A stretch of DNA of 64,000 nt from JANXUC01 sp043782485 (GTDB lineage Bacteria; Acidobacteriota; Terriglobia; Terriglobales; Acidobacteriaceae). The translations under genes and the position numbers were made by a program. Position 1 is the stretch's first letter, and every line of letters starts with the position of its first letter. The notes below the pieces were generated by a model. The model saw only the letters and a list, made by a program, of their open reading frames with translations. It ran no database searches and was not told the origin of the DNA. Below, piece after piece: positions 24,965-33,545 of the stretch. Location: NCBI GenBank assembly GCA_043782485.1, contig JAYWAL010000106.1, forward strand, positions 1 to 64,000. Reading direction: 5' to 3'.

Positions 24965-25887
24965 TGGGCCACATTCGCAGCCTTCTGCCCCACAAACACC
25001 GCATTCTGCATTTGTTGGAATAAATCTCCAACCGCAGCCGGAGAGTGCGAGATGAACAAAGTATTGCTTTTGCCCTGGGCACCAATTTCCTTGAGCGTGT
25101 CCAGGTACTGAGTCAACAGCACCAGCATCATTACGTCTTTGGGCGTGGTCCCTTCCACTGCATGCGAAAAAGCTTCGACGGAACTTTTGAGTCCCTCGAT
25201 GATCGCTTTGCGCTGATTCGCGATTCCCTGACCTTGCAGCGCCTTACTCTCCGCTTCAGCTTCAGCCTGTTTTACTTTGAGAATCTTCTCGGCCTCGCCG
25301 CGCGCACTGGCAGCAACCTGCTCGCGCTGGGCGGCGTTGATCTCATTCATCGCGGCTTTCACTTTTTCGTCGGGCTTGATGTCGGTTACCAGCGCCTGAT
25401 CGATGGAGTAGCCATAGGTGGTCATCACGTCGTCCAAGCCTTCCTTGATGGCCACCGCAATATCCGCTTGCTGCAAAAACGCGTCGTCCAAGTTCATTTT
25501 GGGTACGTGACCCAGAATCACGTTAAACACATACGACGAAATTTGCTGCGCAGGGTTGGCCAACTTATAAAACGCCTCATACACCTTGGTTGGAATCACG
25601 TGATACTGCACCGAGACGGGAATCCGTACGAAAACGTTGTCCTTCGTCTTGGTTTCCACGTCGAGCGCCAATTGCTGCACTCGCAGGTCGATCCTCCCCG
25701 CCACCTGGTCCAGCCACGGTAGCTTGAAGTTCATTCCCGCGGTCGCCACCCGCAGGAATTTGCCCATGCGCTGCACAATGCAGGCTTCCGCAGTGCGCAC
25801 CTGAAAGAACCCGCTGAGCAGCGTCCCTAGGATGAAAATGCCTACGAGAAACAAGAAGAACCAAACTACGGCTTGCGACGGATCCAT
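24961..25887 (-). CDS. SPFH/Band 7 membrane scaffold protein
   Basis: A 308-residue member of the SPFH (stomatin/prohibitin/flotillin/HflC) group. One N-terminal membrane segment (VVWFFLFLVGIFILGTLLSGF) is followed by the Band 7 domain (about 25-190: VQRMGKFLRVATAGMNFKLPW, DLRVQQLALDVETKTKDNV, NLDDAFLQQADIAVAIKEGL) and a long alanine/glutamate-rich coiled coil (REQVAASARGEAEKILKV). Such proteins form membrane microdomain scaffolds and often guard proteases. It closely resembles the hypersensitive-induced-reaction-like subgroup. No NfeD or FtsH gene is adjacent. The divergent neighbour is the TolB-like gene. Confidence 0.92.
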   Translation of the reverse strand: MDPSQAVVWFFLFLVGIFILGTLLSGFFQVRTAEACIVQRMGKFLRVATAGMNFKLPWLDQVAGRIDLRVQQLALDVETKTKDNVFVRIPVSVQYHVIPTKVYEAFYKLANPAQQISSYVFNVILGHVPKMNLDDAFLQQADIAVAIKEGLDDVMTTYGYSIDQALVTDIKPDEKVKAAMNEINAAQREQVAASARGEAEKILKVKQAEAEAESKALQGQGIANQRKAIIEGLKSSVEAFSHAVEGTTPKDVMMLVLLTQYLDTLKEIGAQGKSNTLFISHSPAAVGDLFQQMQNAVFVGQKAANVAQ

Positions 25888-26022
25888 GCGTGAAGCTCCC
25901 AGAAAATACGTTTGCGAATCGCTACGGATGATATCCGCTGGCGGACCTTCTCACAACCATGTTCCCCACGAGCCGCCAGTCGCGGTACACTGTCGGCAAG
26001 TTTCGGAACCTTACTTGAATCC

Positions 26023-27615
26023 ATGAATCTCCCAAGCAAGTCGAGTCGTCTCAGCATCCCCTTGGCAGTAACGCTGCTTGCAATTCTTGCGATTCCACAA
26101 ATGCGCGCACAGGAAGGCACAAGCGTCCTGGGTCTGTTCAGCTCGCATACGGACGTTGGCGAAACGCCCAAACCAGGCTCGACCGTCTACGATGCCCCCA
26201 CCGCCGAGTACCGTGTTACAGGAGGCGGCGACAATATGTGGGCGGGAAAGGATGCGTTTCATTTCGTCTGGAAACAGACTAATGGCGATTTTGTATTCAC
26301 CGCCGATGTGCATTTTGTCGGGAAAAGTGTGGAAGACCATCGTAAAGCAGCACTCGTCATACGCCAATCGCTTGACGCGAAGTCCGCATACGCTGATGTC
26401 GCGCTGCATGGCGACGGACTGACAGCCTTGCAGTTCCGCGCTGCACCCGGTGCAGAGACATCGGAAGTTCGCTCGCCGGTCACGGCACCAACTCGCATCC
26501 GCCTGGAGCGTCACGGGGCTCAGTTGACGATGTCTGCGGGCTTGCCCGGCGTTCAGCTCAAGCCTTCCGGCCCAGTCACTATCGATTTCCAAGGTCCTGT
26601 TTACATCGGACTGGGCGTTTGCTCGCACGATGCCAACGTTCTTGAGACCGCGGTGTTCTCCAACGTCACGTTGCAAGAACTACCGGTCACTAAGCCTGAG
26701 CTCAATCCCATCAAGGTCCGCAGCAGTCTATCGGTGTACGACCTGACAACTAAGGCAGTCCATGTGATTTTTTCCGCGAACACCCTTTGGGAAGCACCGA
26801 ACTGGTCGCCGGACGGCAAATTTGTGATGTCCAACTCTGGCGGGAAACTCTACCGCTTTGACATGGACAGCGAGGCCCCGCAGCCCAAGAAAATCGCTCT
26901 CAAGCGCGGGTACAAAGCCAACAACGACCACGGGCTCTCGCCAGATGGTAAGCACTTGGCGATCTCCGCCGAGCGTGGCGGGGCCACGGCGTCGCAGGTC
27001 TATGTGGCCGATGCTGACGGTCGCAATCCGCGCCTGATCACTCCGAACATGCCGAGCTATTTCCACGGCTGGTCGCGAGACGGGCACTGGCTGGCATTTG
27101 TGGCGGAGCGCAACGGTAATTTTGACATTTACCGAATTCCCTCGCTTGGCGGAAAAGACACCCTGGAAGAGCGACTCACTTCCGATCCAGGCTTCGACGA
27201 TGGACCCGACTATTCTGCCGACGGAGCCTGGATTTACGTCAACTCGAATCGCGGGGGCGGCTGGAATATTTGGCGTTTTCCCGCCGAAGGCGCTGGTCCG
27301 AACGATGCTAAGGCGGAACAAATCACCAACGACGCCCAGGAAGACTGGTTCCCGCATCCTTCGCCCGACGGCAAATGGATTGTGTTTCTGTCGTTTCCTC
27401 CAGGAACTCCCGGTCACGACACCAAGACGAGCGTCCACCTGCGGATGATTCCGGCGGGACAAGGAGTGGTCGCAAGTGGCGGCCCAATGGAGGACTGGAG
27501 CGACTCCGTCCAAACGCTAACAGAATTCCTCGGTGGCCAGGGGACGATCAATGTAAACTCATGGTCGCCCGATTCCAAGAAGTTTGCCTTTGTTAGTTAT
27601 GAATTATTGCCTTAA
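26023..27615 (+). CDS. Exported TolB-like beta-propeller protein with N-terminal jelly-roll domain
   Basis: A secreted protein of about 530 residues. The preferred start is ATG 26023, which gives a signal peptide ending QMRAQ; the frame stays open further upstream. The first half (about 45-215) looks like a concanavalin-type beta-sandwich, the DUF1349/DUF1080 kind (NGDFVFTADVHFVGKSVEDH). The second half is a PD40/WD40-like propeller with repeated 'WSPDGKxxxxS' blades (APNWSPDGKFVMSNSGG, HGLSPDGKHLAISAERGG, HPSPDGKWIVFLSF). Protein or glycan binding in the periplasm is likely; no catalytic residues can be named. A TIM-barrel exported protein follows 36 bp later and may be co-transcribed. Confidence 0.85.
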   Translation: MNLPSKSSRLSIPLAVTLLAILAIPQMRAQEGTSVLGLFSSHTDVGETPKPGSTVYDAPTAEYRVTGGGDNMWAGKDAFHFVWKQTNGDFVFTADVHFVGKSVEDHRKAALVIRQSLDAKSAYADVALHGDGLTALQFRAAPGAETSEVRSPVTAPTRIRLERHGAQLTMSAGLPGVQLKPSGPVTIDFQGPVYIGLGVCSHDANVLETAVFSNVTLQELPVTKPELNPIKVRSSLSVYDLTTKAVHVIFSANTLWEAPNWSPDGKFVMSNSGGKLYRFDMDSEAPQPKKIALKRGYKANNDHGLSPDGKHLAISAERGGATASQVYVADADGRNPRLITPNMPSYFHGWSRDGHWLAFVAERNGNFDIYRIPSLGGKDTLEERLTSDPGFDDGPDYSADGAWIYVNSNRGGGWNIWRFPAEGAGPNDAKAEQITNDAQEDWFPHPSPDGKWIVFLSFPPGTPGHDTKTSVHLRMIPAGQGVVASGGPMEDWSDSVQTLTEFLGGQGTINVNSWSPDSKKFAFVSYELLP

Positions 27616-27651
27616 AGTCTGGACGACACTTTTCTGTTCCGGAGAAATAAC

Positions 27652-28506
27652 ATGAACCGTCGTAACTTCCTGATTTCCACCACCGCGGTAGCCGCAGCCA
27701 GCGCCGTCACACTTTGGGCGGAACCCGCCAAGCACCCCCTCGGCGTCCAGCTCTACACCGTTCGCGATCAAGCCGAGAAGGATTTGCCCTCGGTTCTCGC
27801 CGCCATCCGCAAAATCGGTTACGACGAAGTCGAGACCTACTGGAACGTCTATTCCCACTCGGCGGCCGAGCTCAAAAAGATGATCACCGACCATGGCCTG
27901 CGCGTCCCCAGCGGGCACTTCGACTACGAAGGCATTGATGGTAAGTTCGACTACGCGGCCGAGCTCGGCCTGGAGTATATGATTTGCCCCATGCTCCCAT
28001 CCAATGGCTGGCACGAACTCGACACCTACAAGAAAGCAGCGGAACAGTTCAACAAGTGGGGCGAGCAGGCCAAGAAGCGCAACATGCGATTCGGATTCCA
28101 CAACCACAACTACGAATTCCAGCAGTTCAAGGACTCCAACGGCAAAGCCACCACCGGCTACGACGCCTTGGTCGCGCATACCGATCCCAAGCTCGTCTGT
28201 TTCGAAATGGATTGTTACTGGGTTACGCAGGCGGGGCGCGACCCACTGGCGATGCTCAAGAAGCTAGGCCCACGCATTCAGCAGCTGCATCTGAAAGACC
28301 GCAAGGCCGGTTTCCCTCCGTCCCAGGAACTCAACGAAGACGCCGGGCACTTCACTCCGGTCGGCACGGGCACCATCAACTGGAAGGCCGTCCTGGCCGC
28401 GGCCAAAGCGCACAACATACGTCACATGTACGTGGAACAGGATTCCGGAGGGGTGCCGCTGGAAAATATCGAGACGTCCTACAAGACGCTGGAACCGCTA
28501 CTTTAG
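27652..28506 (+). CDS. Exported sugar phosphate isomerase/epimerase-like TIM-barrel protein
   Basis: A 284-residue xylose-isomerase-like TIM barrel (AP endonuclease 2 family). The N terminus, MNRRNFLISTTAVAAASAV, is a Tat-type signal with a weak twin-arginine motif, so the protein is probably exported. After it, GVQLYTVRDQAEKDLPSVLA and FEMDCYWVTQAGRDPLAMLK mark the family, and metal ligands are suggested by FHNHNYEFQ, DCYW, QLHLKDR and YVEQDSGG. Members convert keto sugars or inositols; the substrate here is unknown. A terminator hairpin follows at 28513. Confidence 0.88.
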   Translation: MNRRNFLISTTAVAAASAVTLWAEPAKHPLGVQLYTVRDQAEKDLPSVLAAIRKIGYDEVETYWNVYSHSAAELKKMITDHGLRVPSGHFDYEGIDGKFDYAAELGLEYMICPMLPSNGWHELDTYKKAAEQFNKWGEQAKKRNMRFGFHNHNYEFQQFKDSNGKATTGYDALVAHTDPKLVCFEMDCYWVTQAGRDPLAMLKKLGPRIQQLHLKDRKAGFPPSQELNEDAGHFTPVGTGTINWKAVLAAAKAHNIRHMYVEQDSGGVPLENIETSYKTLEPLL

Positions 28507-28512
28507 AGGGTG

Positions 28513-28550
28513 CCCCGTCCTTGTCACGAAAGCGACAGGACGGGGATTTT
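28513..28550 (+). terminator. Intrinsic terminator after the TIM-barrel gene
   Basis: CCCCGTCC and GGACGGGG form an 8-bp stem extended by TGTC/GACA after one bulged base, with a loop of about eight bases and then ATTTT on the plus strand. It starts seven bases after the stop at 28506 and stands between two convergent genes. The minus strand has no U-run, so it mainly ends plus-strand transcription. Confidence 0.75.
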
Positions 28551-28567
28551 GAACTGCAAACGTCCCG

Positions 28568-29134
28568 TCAAATCAGATTCAGCACTTTCTTCATCGTCCC
28601 ACGCTCGTTCTGAATCTTCTCTTGCAACAGGGTGATGGCATAAATCAACTGCTCCGGCCGCGGCGGGCACCCGGGCACGTAGATGTCAACCGGGATCACC
28701 TGATTCACGCCCTGTTTTAGCGCGTAGTTATTAAACACGCCACCAGATGTCGCGCACGCACCCATGGAAATAACCCACTTCGGCTCGGGCATCTGTTCCC
28801 AAAGCTGACGAATCACCGGTGCCATTTTGTTGGAAACGCGCCCGGCGATAATCATTAAATCTGACTGCCTCGGTGAAGGACGAAACACTTCAGCGCCAAA
28901 GCGTGCAATGTCGAACCGCGATGCGCCCATCGCCATCATCTCAATGGCGCAGCACGCTAGACCAAACGTCATCGGCCAAACGGAACTTTTGCGCATCCAG
29001 TTGACGACCGCGTCGACGGAGGTCAGCAAGATGCCGTCCGGCTCCGCGTTGCCGAAGGTCAATTCCTTGACCTTCTTCTTGCCATCTTCCGTGACCACGT
29101 AGTTGCCGAAGCTGAGAAGTTCCTGGCTGCTCAT
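28568..29134 (-). CDS. nuoB: NADH-quinone oxidoreductase subunit B (NuoB), stand-alone
   Basis: NuoB carries cluster N2, the last iron-sulfur centre of complex I before quinone. The 188-residue product has the four cluster cysteines: FGLACCAIEMMAMG (two adjacent), ISMGACATSGGVF, and VPGCPPRPEQ. Its length is normal and no residue looks lost. What is unusual is the setting: none of nuoA, C, D or others is beside it. It may supply a complex I encoded elsewhere, or a second copy used by another hydrogenase-like or Fe-S complex. Confidence 0.95.
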   Translation of the reverse strand: MSSQELLSFGNYVVTEDGKKKVKELTFGNAEPDGILLTSVDAVVNWMRKSSVWPMTFGLACCAIEMMAMGASRFDIARFGAEVFRPSPRQSDLMIIAGRVSNKMAPVIRQLWEQMPEPKWVISMGACATSGGVFNNYALKQGVNQVIPVDIYVPGCPPRPEQLIYAITLLQEKIQNERGTMKKVLNLI

Positions 29135-29207
29135 ACTTCTATTCTATCGGCACAACGGCGCTCTGTCACCACCCACCCAACAATCCGCCGCACCCGCCCC
29201 CGCGTAG

Positions 29208-29229
29208 GCCCAGGCGCCCTCGCCTGGGC
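29208..29229. repeat. Perfect hairpin GCCCAGGCG-CCCT-CGCCTGGGC
   Basis: A 9-bp perfect inverted repeat with CCCT loop lies between divergent nuoB and the epimerase. A related but imperfect string (GGGGCAGGCGCCCCCGACTGCCC) occurs near 953. It is one of the window's dispersed palindromic repeats; it has no T-run. Confidence 0.55.
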
Positions 29230-29270
29230 GGGGCAAAGTGACGAAGCCCACCCGGCGTACACTAGCGGGC

Positions 29271-30248
29271 ATGAAACATATCCTAGTAACCGGTGCCACC
29301 GGCAAAGTCGGCGCAAACTTCATTGATCGCATGCTTCAGGCAGGTCATGACGTCCGAATCCGTGCCCTCTGCCACAACCGCCCGCTCCCTGCCCGCGAGA
29401 ACCTCAAACTGGCCTGGGGCAGCATCTCAGATCGCAACGTCGTGCGCGAGGCCATGCAAGGCATCACCCACGTCGTCCACTGCGCCACCTGCAAGGAAAC
29501 CGCCGACGATGTCATGGACGTGACCGTCAAAGGCCTGTTCTGGCTGCTGGAAGAATGCCGCACCAGCCCTACGTTTCGGCAAATCGTCCTCATCGGCGGA
29601 GACGCTGCTCTCGGCCATTTCTTTTACCCGCATCCCGTGCCCGTTGCGGAGCAACAAAAGCATTCGGCATACCCGGGGTGCTATGCGCTCTCGAAGGTTC
29701 TGGAAGAAGTGATGCTGGAACAGTATTACGTTCAGTACAACCTTTCCGGCTGCTGCCTGCGCGCGCCGTGGATTATGGAAAAGGACGACTTCAAATACAC
29801 GCTGTCTTTCCGGGAGGATGTTTTTGGCGGGCCGCGCTGGCGAGACTTGGTCGGTGCCGAACGCGCCGAAGAATATACGCGCACGAGCACGGTGCCTGTC
29901 ATGCTCGACCCGGACGGCAAACCGGTTCAGCGCAACTTCGTGCATGCCAGCGATCTGGTCGAGGCCATCGTCCTGGCGCTGGATCACCCCAAGGCGCACC
30001 AGCAGACGCTCAACATCTGCATGGACGAGCCGGTCGACTACCAGCGCGTGGCAGACTACCTCCACGAATCGCGCGGCCTGCCTTCGGTCGCGATCAAGAC
30101 CCCTTATCACTCCACATGGCTCGATAACACCAAGGCCAAGTTCGTGCTCGGTTGGCGGCCTCGCTATGATGTCAAGCTCCTGATCGACGAGGCTTGGAAT
30201 TACCGTCGCAGCGAAAACGACCCGCGCCGCATCTGGTACCCAGGCTAG
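29271..30248 (+). CDS. NAD-dependent epimerase/dehydratase (extended SDR)
   Basis: A 325-residue extended short-chain dehydrogenase. Start ATG 29271 gives MKHILVTGATGKVGANFIDR, the Rossmann nucleotide-binding motif at the very N terminus; the frame further upstream is the non-coding gap. The usual active-site pair is seen as Y-x-x-x-K in YPGCYALSKVLEEVML, with the family FVHASDLVEAIVLAL later. The substrate is likely a nucleotide sugar or related ketone but cannot be read. The gene is divergent from nuoB and does not appear to be in an operon. Confidence 0.85.
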   Translation: MKHILVTGATGKVGANFIDRMLQAGHDVRIRALCHNRPLPARENLKLAWGSISDRNVVREAMQGITHVVHCATCKETADDVMDVTVKGLFWLLEECRTSPTFRQIVLIGGDAALGHFFYPHPVPVAEQQKHSAYPGCYALSKVLEEVMLEQYYVQYNLSGCCLRAPWIMEKDDFKYTLSFREDVFGGPRWRDLVGAERAEEYTRTSTVPVMLDPDGKPVQRNFVHASDLVEAIVLALDHPKAHQQTLNICMDEPVDYQRVADYLHESRGLPSVAIKTPYHSTWLDNTKAKFVLGWRPRYDVKLLIDEAWNYRRSENDPRRIWYPG

Positions 30249-30390
30249 CCCGTCCGTATAGGGGTTAATTTGGGCGGAACTCCAGCCCGATTTCGTGGTT
30301 CTGGGTCTCCACCGAAGGCTATAATGGGATGCCGGAGCGGTATTTTTGACTCGAGCCGAGGCTGTTGGCTTTCTCGGCTGAGATCAACGA

Positions 30391-31524
30391 ATGAGTTCTT
30401 CAATAATGCTGCAAAACGGCGGAAATATGGATGCTGGCCGGAACCATCCGGCAGTGGCGGCGCAGGAGTTTTTGTTCTCCATGGTGCAAGCCCACTGGAG
30501 CGATTTATCGAGCATCCATGCGAACGGTAACGGGAATGGCAATGGCAACGGGCACGGGATAAAGATGGAATCGGTCAACAAAGCGCAAGATGAACTGGCC
30601 CGCATTGAGCTGCAAATCGGCAAGCTGGAAGCCGTGCCAGGCCAAGATGCCGAAGCGGGACGCATGATGCAGGAACTCCACGGCCGAGTCTCCGCCCTGC
30701 GCCGCCAAATTGACTCCCAACTCGACGCCTGGCAGCGCACGGAACTCGCCCGCCACCCCCAGCGCCCCTACCTTCTTGACTACATCGAGCGCATTTTCAC
30801 AGAATGGAGCGAACTCCACGGCGACCGTAATTTCGCCGACGATCCCGCCATTATCTGCGGTATGGCCCGCTTCCACGGCGAAGAAGTCCTGATTCTTGGC
30901 CACCAAAAAGCTCGCGACACCAAGCAAAAAGTCTACCGAAACTTCGGCATGCCCAACCCTGAGGGCTACCGCAAAGCCTTGCGCGCCATGCAGTTCGCCG
31001 CCAAGTTTGGTCGGCCAATTTTTACTTTTGTGGATACGCCGGGCGCCTATCCCGGAATTGGCGCGGAAGAGCGCGGGCAAGGAGAAGCCATCGCCAGAAA
31101 TCTGCGCGAGATGGCCAAACTTCGCGTCCCCATCGTCACCACCATCACCGGCGAAGGTGGCAGCGGCGGAGCCTTAGCGATCGCGGCGGCGGACCGAGTC
31201 CTGATGATGGAAAACTCTATCTACTCCGTAATTTCCCCGGAAGGCTGCGCCTCCATCATGTGGCGCGACCCCAGCAAGCGCGACGTCGCTGCCCAGGCCA
31301 TGCGCATCACGGCAAAAGATTTGCAGGAAATGCAGTGTATTGACGGCATCATCGAGGAACCCGAGGGTGGTGCCCACCGCGACCACGAAGCCGCAGCTGC
31401 TGGCCTCGACGCCGCCTTGCAAAAGCACTACGGTGACCTGAAGCAGCTTTCCGTCGCCGACCTAGTCGAACAGCGCTATCAGAAGTTCCGCAAAATGGGC
31501 CAGTTCTACCGCGTCGAAGGCTAG
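30391..31524 (+). CDS. accA: Acetyl-CoA carboxylase carboxyltransferase subunit alpha
   Basis: AccA and AccD transfer the carboxyl group from biotin to acetyl-CoA in the first step of fatty-acid synthesis. The carboxyltransferase core is complete: RPYLLDYIERIFTEWSELHG, AIICGMARFHGEEVLILGHQ, FVDTPGAYPGIGAEERGQ, ITGEGGSGGALAIAAADRV and SVISPEGCASIMWRDPSK. The start is unclear. From ATG 30391 the protein is 377 residues with an unusual N terminus containing a five-fold Asn-Gly run (NGNGNGNGNG); from ATG 30565 (MESVNKAQDELARIELQ) it is 319, the normal length. No accD lies in the window. Confidence 0.95.
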   Translation: MSSSIMLQNGGNMDAGRNHPAVAAQEFLFSMVQAHWSDLSSIHANGNGNGNGNGHGIKMESVNKAQDELARIELQIGKLEAVPGQDAEAGRMMQELHGRVSALRRQIDSQLDAWQRTELARHPQRPYLLDYIERIFTEWSELHGDRNFADDPAIICGMARFHGEEVLILGHQKARDTKQKVYRNFGMPNPEGYRKALRAMQFAAKFGRPIFTFVDTPGAYPGIGAEERGQGEAIARNLREMAKLRVPIVTTITGEGGSGGALAIAAADRVLMMENSIYSVISPEGCASIMWRDPSKRDVAAQAMRITAKDLQEMQCIDGIIEEPEGGAHRDHEAAAAGLDAALQKHYGDLKQLSVADLVEQRYQKFRKMGQFYRVEG

Positions 31525-31545
31525 CCGATCAATCTCTGGAACAGT

Positions 31546-31580
31546 TTGTCATTCTGACCAACGGGAGAAATCTGCTTTTA
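31546..31580 (+). repeat. Degenerate GTCATTCTGA repeat fragment
   Basis: TTTGTCATTCTGACCAACGG followed by GAGAAATCTGCTTTTAAT resembles the repeat seen at 5121, 39389 and 62064. It lies just past the accA stop and touches the end of xdhC on the opposite strand. Confidence 0.5.
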
Positions 31581-32402
31581 ATCCCGAACCGCATCCGTCC
31601 GCCGCATAAACCAGCTCATGTGTGGCAACTTGCTCTCACTCCCACGCCGCACCGCAATCATCTCGGCGCACACCGCTACGCCAATTTCCTCCGGAGTCAT
31701 CGCGCCAATATCCAACCCGATCGGCGCGTACACCCGCTCAAACAGCTCCGCAGACAAGCCTTCCGCCAGGAGCTCCTCATGTATGGTGACGATCTTCCGC
31801 TTCGACCCAATCATCCCCACATACCTCGCGCCGGTCTGCACGGCCCAGCGCAGCACCTTCATGTCGTCCTTGTGCCCACGCGTCACAATCACAATGTACG
31901 AAGACGAATTCGGCACAATCCTCGTCATGGCAGCGGGAAACTCCTCCACCACGACCTCAGCTCCAGGAAACCGCTCGGCACTCGCATAAGCCGCTCGATC
32001 ATCCACTACGCACGCCTGAAATCCTGCAATATTGGCGATCTTGTAAATGTTCTGCGCCACGTGGCCCGCCCCAAACAGATAAAGCATAGCTAGAGGCAAC
32101 ACCGGCTCCACGAAAATCTCCACCGATCCTCCGCACACCAGCCCGGTATCCAGCTTGGGATCGTGATTCAAGTTAAACTTCAAGGTGCGGGGCTTCTCTT
32201 CGTCCATCACTTCCTTCGCCACCTGCCACACTTCCCCCTCGACGCACCCGCCGCCAATTGTCCCTGCAATCGACCCGTCATCGCGGACCAGCATCTTGGC
32301 GGTCCTGTACGACGGCACCGACCCTTGCACGCCCACGATCGTGGCCACGGCTCCGCGCCGCCCTTCGCGGCGCAGCTTAACGATCTCTTCGTAGATATCC
32401 AT
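31578..32402 (-). CDS. XdhC/CoxI-family protein
   Basis: XdhC-family proteins bind the molybdenum cofactor and insert its sulfurated form into xanthine dehydrogenase-type enzymes. From ATG 32402 the product is 274 residues. The N-terminal domain has GAVATIVGVQGSVPSYRTAK and the hallmark DDGSIAGTIGGGCVEGEVW; the C-terminal Rossmann domain has LYLFGAGHVAQNIYKIANIAG and YVGMIGSKRKI. No molybdenum hydroxylase subunits are nearby, so its client is encoded elsewhere. A longer frame to 32426 is open but has no better start. Confidence 0.9.
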   Translation of the reverse strand: MDIYEEIVKLRREGRRGAVATIVGVQGSVPSYRTAKMLVRDDGSIAGTIGGGCVEGEVWQVAKEVMDEEKPRTLKFNLNHDPKLDTGLVCGGSVEIFVEPVLPLAMLYLFGAGHVAQNIYKIANIAGFQACVVDDRAAYASAERFPGAEVVVEEFPAAMTRIVPNSSSYIVIVTRGHKDDMKVLRWAVQTGARYVGMIGSKRKIVTIHEELLAEGLSAELFERVYAPIGLDIGAMTPEEIGVAVCAEMIAVRRGSESKLPHMSWFMRRTDAVRD

Positions 32403-32477
32403 TCTTAGTTTCGCACCGCGACCCAATTATCCAGCCCTCCGAAATCCAAGTCAAACCGTGCTAGCCTGTAAAACATC

Positions 32478-33500
32478 ATGAAAGCAGTCCGCATCCATCA
32501 GTTCGGCGGTCCCGAAGTCCTGCAATTCGAAGATGTTCCTGACCCCCAGCCGCGCAAGGACCAAGTCCTGATCCGGGTACGAGCCTGCGCCATGAACCAC
32601 CTCGACCTCTGGGTCCGCAAAGGTTTACCGGGCATCCGCCTGCCTCACATTCCGGGCAGCGACGTCGCCGGCGAGATCGTCCAAATCGGCGACGACGTGA
32701 AGGGTTTCCAAATAGGCCAGCGCGTCCTCTTGGCCCCGATGCACTTTTGCGGACAGTGCCCAGCCTGCGCCGACGGCCGCCAGAACGAGTGCCCCCAATT
32801 CACCGTCATCGGCAACGCCGTCGATGGCGGCAACTGCGAACTGATCGCCGCCTCCCCGATCAGCGTCGTCCCCATCCCCGACCACCTCGACTTCCCGCGA
32901 GCCGCCAGCGTTCCGCTGGTCTTCACCACCGCATGGCACATGCTCGTGAGCCGCGCCAAAATCTGTCCGGGACAAACCGTTCTGATCCTTGGAGCGAGTT
33001 CCGGAGTCGGCATCGCCGCTATCCAGATTGCCAAGCTATTCCACGCGCGTGTCATCGCCACCGCCGGCAGCGAACAGAAACTCGCTCAAGCCCTGGAACT
33101 CGGCGCGGACCACGTCATCGACCACTACAAACAAAAGATCTCCGCCGAAGTCCGCCGCCTCACCAGGAATGTCGGCGTCGATATTGCCGTCGAGCACGTC
33201 GGAGCCGCCACCTGGGACGAAAGCGTGCGCTCACTCAAGCCGAGCGGCACGCTGGTAACCTGCGGCGCTACCACCGGCTCGGACGCCAAAATTGACCTCG
33301 TCTTCCTCTTCGCGCGCCAGCTCTCCATCCTTGGTTCCTATATGGGAACGATGGGTGAGACGCACGAAGTCCTAGGCCACGTCTACGCCGGACGGCTCAA
33401 GCCTGTGGTTGATCGTTCGTTCCCCCTGTCCGAAATCCGCGCTGCCCATGAATACCTAGCTAACAGCCAGCAGTTTGGCAAGGTGGTTCTGATTCCGTAA
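32478..33500 (+). CDS. Zinc-type alcohol dehydrogenase (MDR superfamily)
   Basis: A 340-residue medium-chain dehydrogenase. The N-terminal GroES-like domain holds NHLDLWVRKGLPGIRLPHIPG split around residues 36-55, and the structural zinc lobe with four cysteines (CGQCPACADGRQNECPQF). The NAD(P) motif is VLILGASSGVGIAAIQIAK. The likely catalytic zinc ligand position (normally Cys) is N35-H36 in CAMNHLDLW, so catalytic zinc binding is doubtful, as in quinone-reductase-like members. Unknown substrate. The start at 32478 gives MKAVRIHQFGGPEVLQFED, the usual quinone-reductase N terminus. Confidence 0.87.
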   Translation: MKAVRIHQFGGPEVLQFEDVPDPQPRKDQVLIRVRACAMNHLDLWVRKGLPGIRLPHIPGSDVAGEIVQIGDDVKGFQIGQRVLLAPMHFCGQCPACADGRQNECPQFTVIGNAVDGGNCELIAASPISVVPIPDHLDFPRAASVPLVFTTAWHMLVSRAKICPGQTVLILGASSGVGIAAIQIAKLFHARVIATAGSEQKLAQALELGADHVIDHYKQKISAEVRRLTRNVGVDIAVEHVGAATWDESVRSLKPSGTLVTCGATTGSDAKIDLVFLFARQLSILGSYMGTMGETHEVLGHVYAGRLKPVVDRSFPLSEIRAAHEYLANSQQFGKVVLIP

Positions 33501-33545
33501 CTGCGGATACGCCGCGCGAGGCAGGGGAACGAGCCTCGCGACTCG

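Noticed and set aside
26728..27513. 261-codon frame opposite the TolB-like gene
   Set aside because: No features; the plus-strand propeller repeats are convincing.
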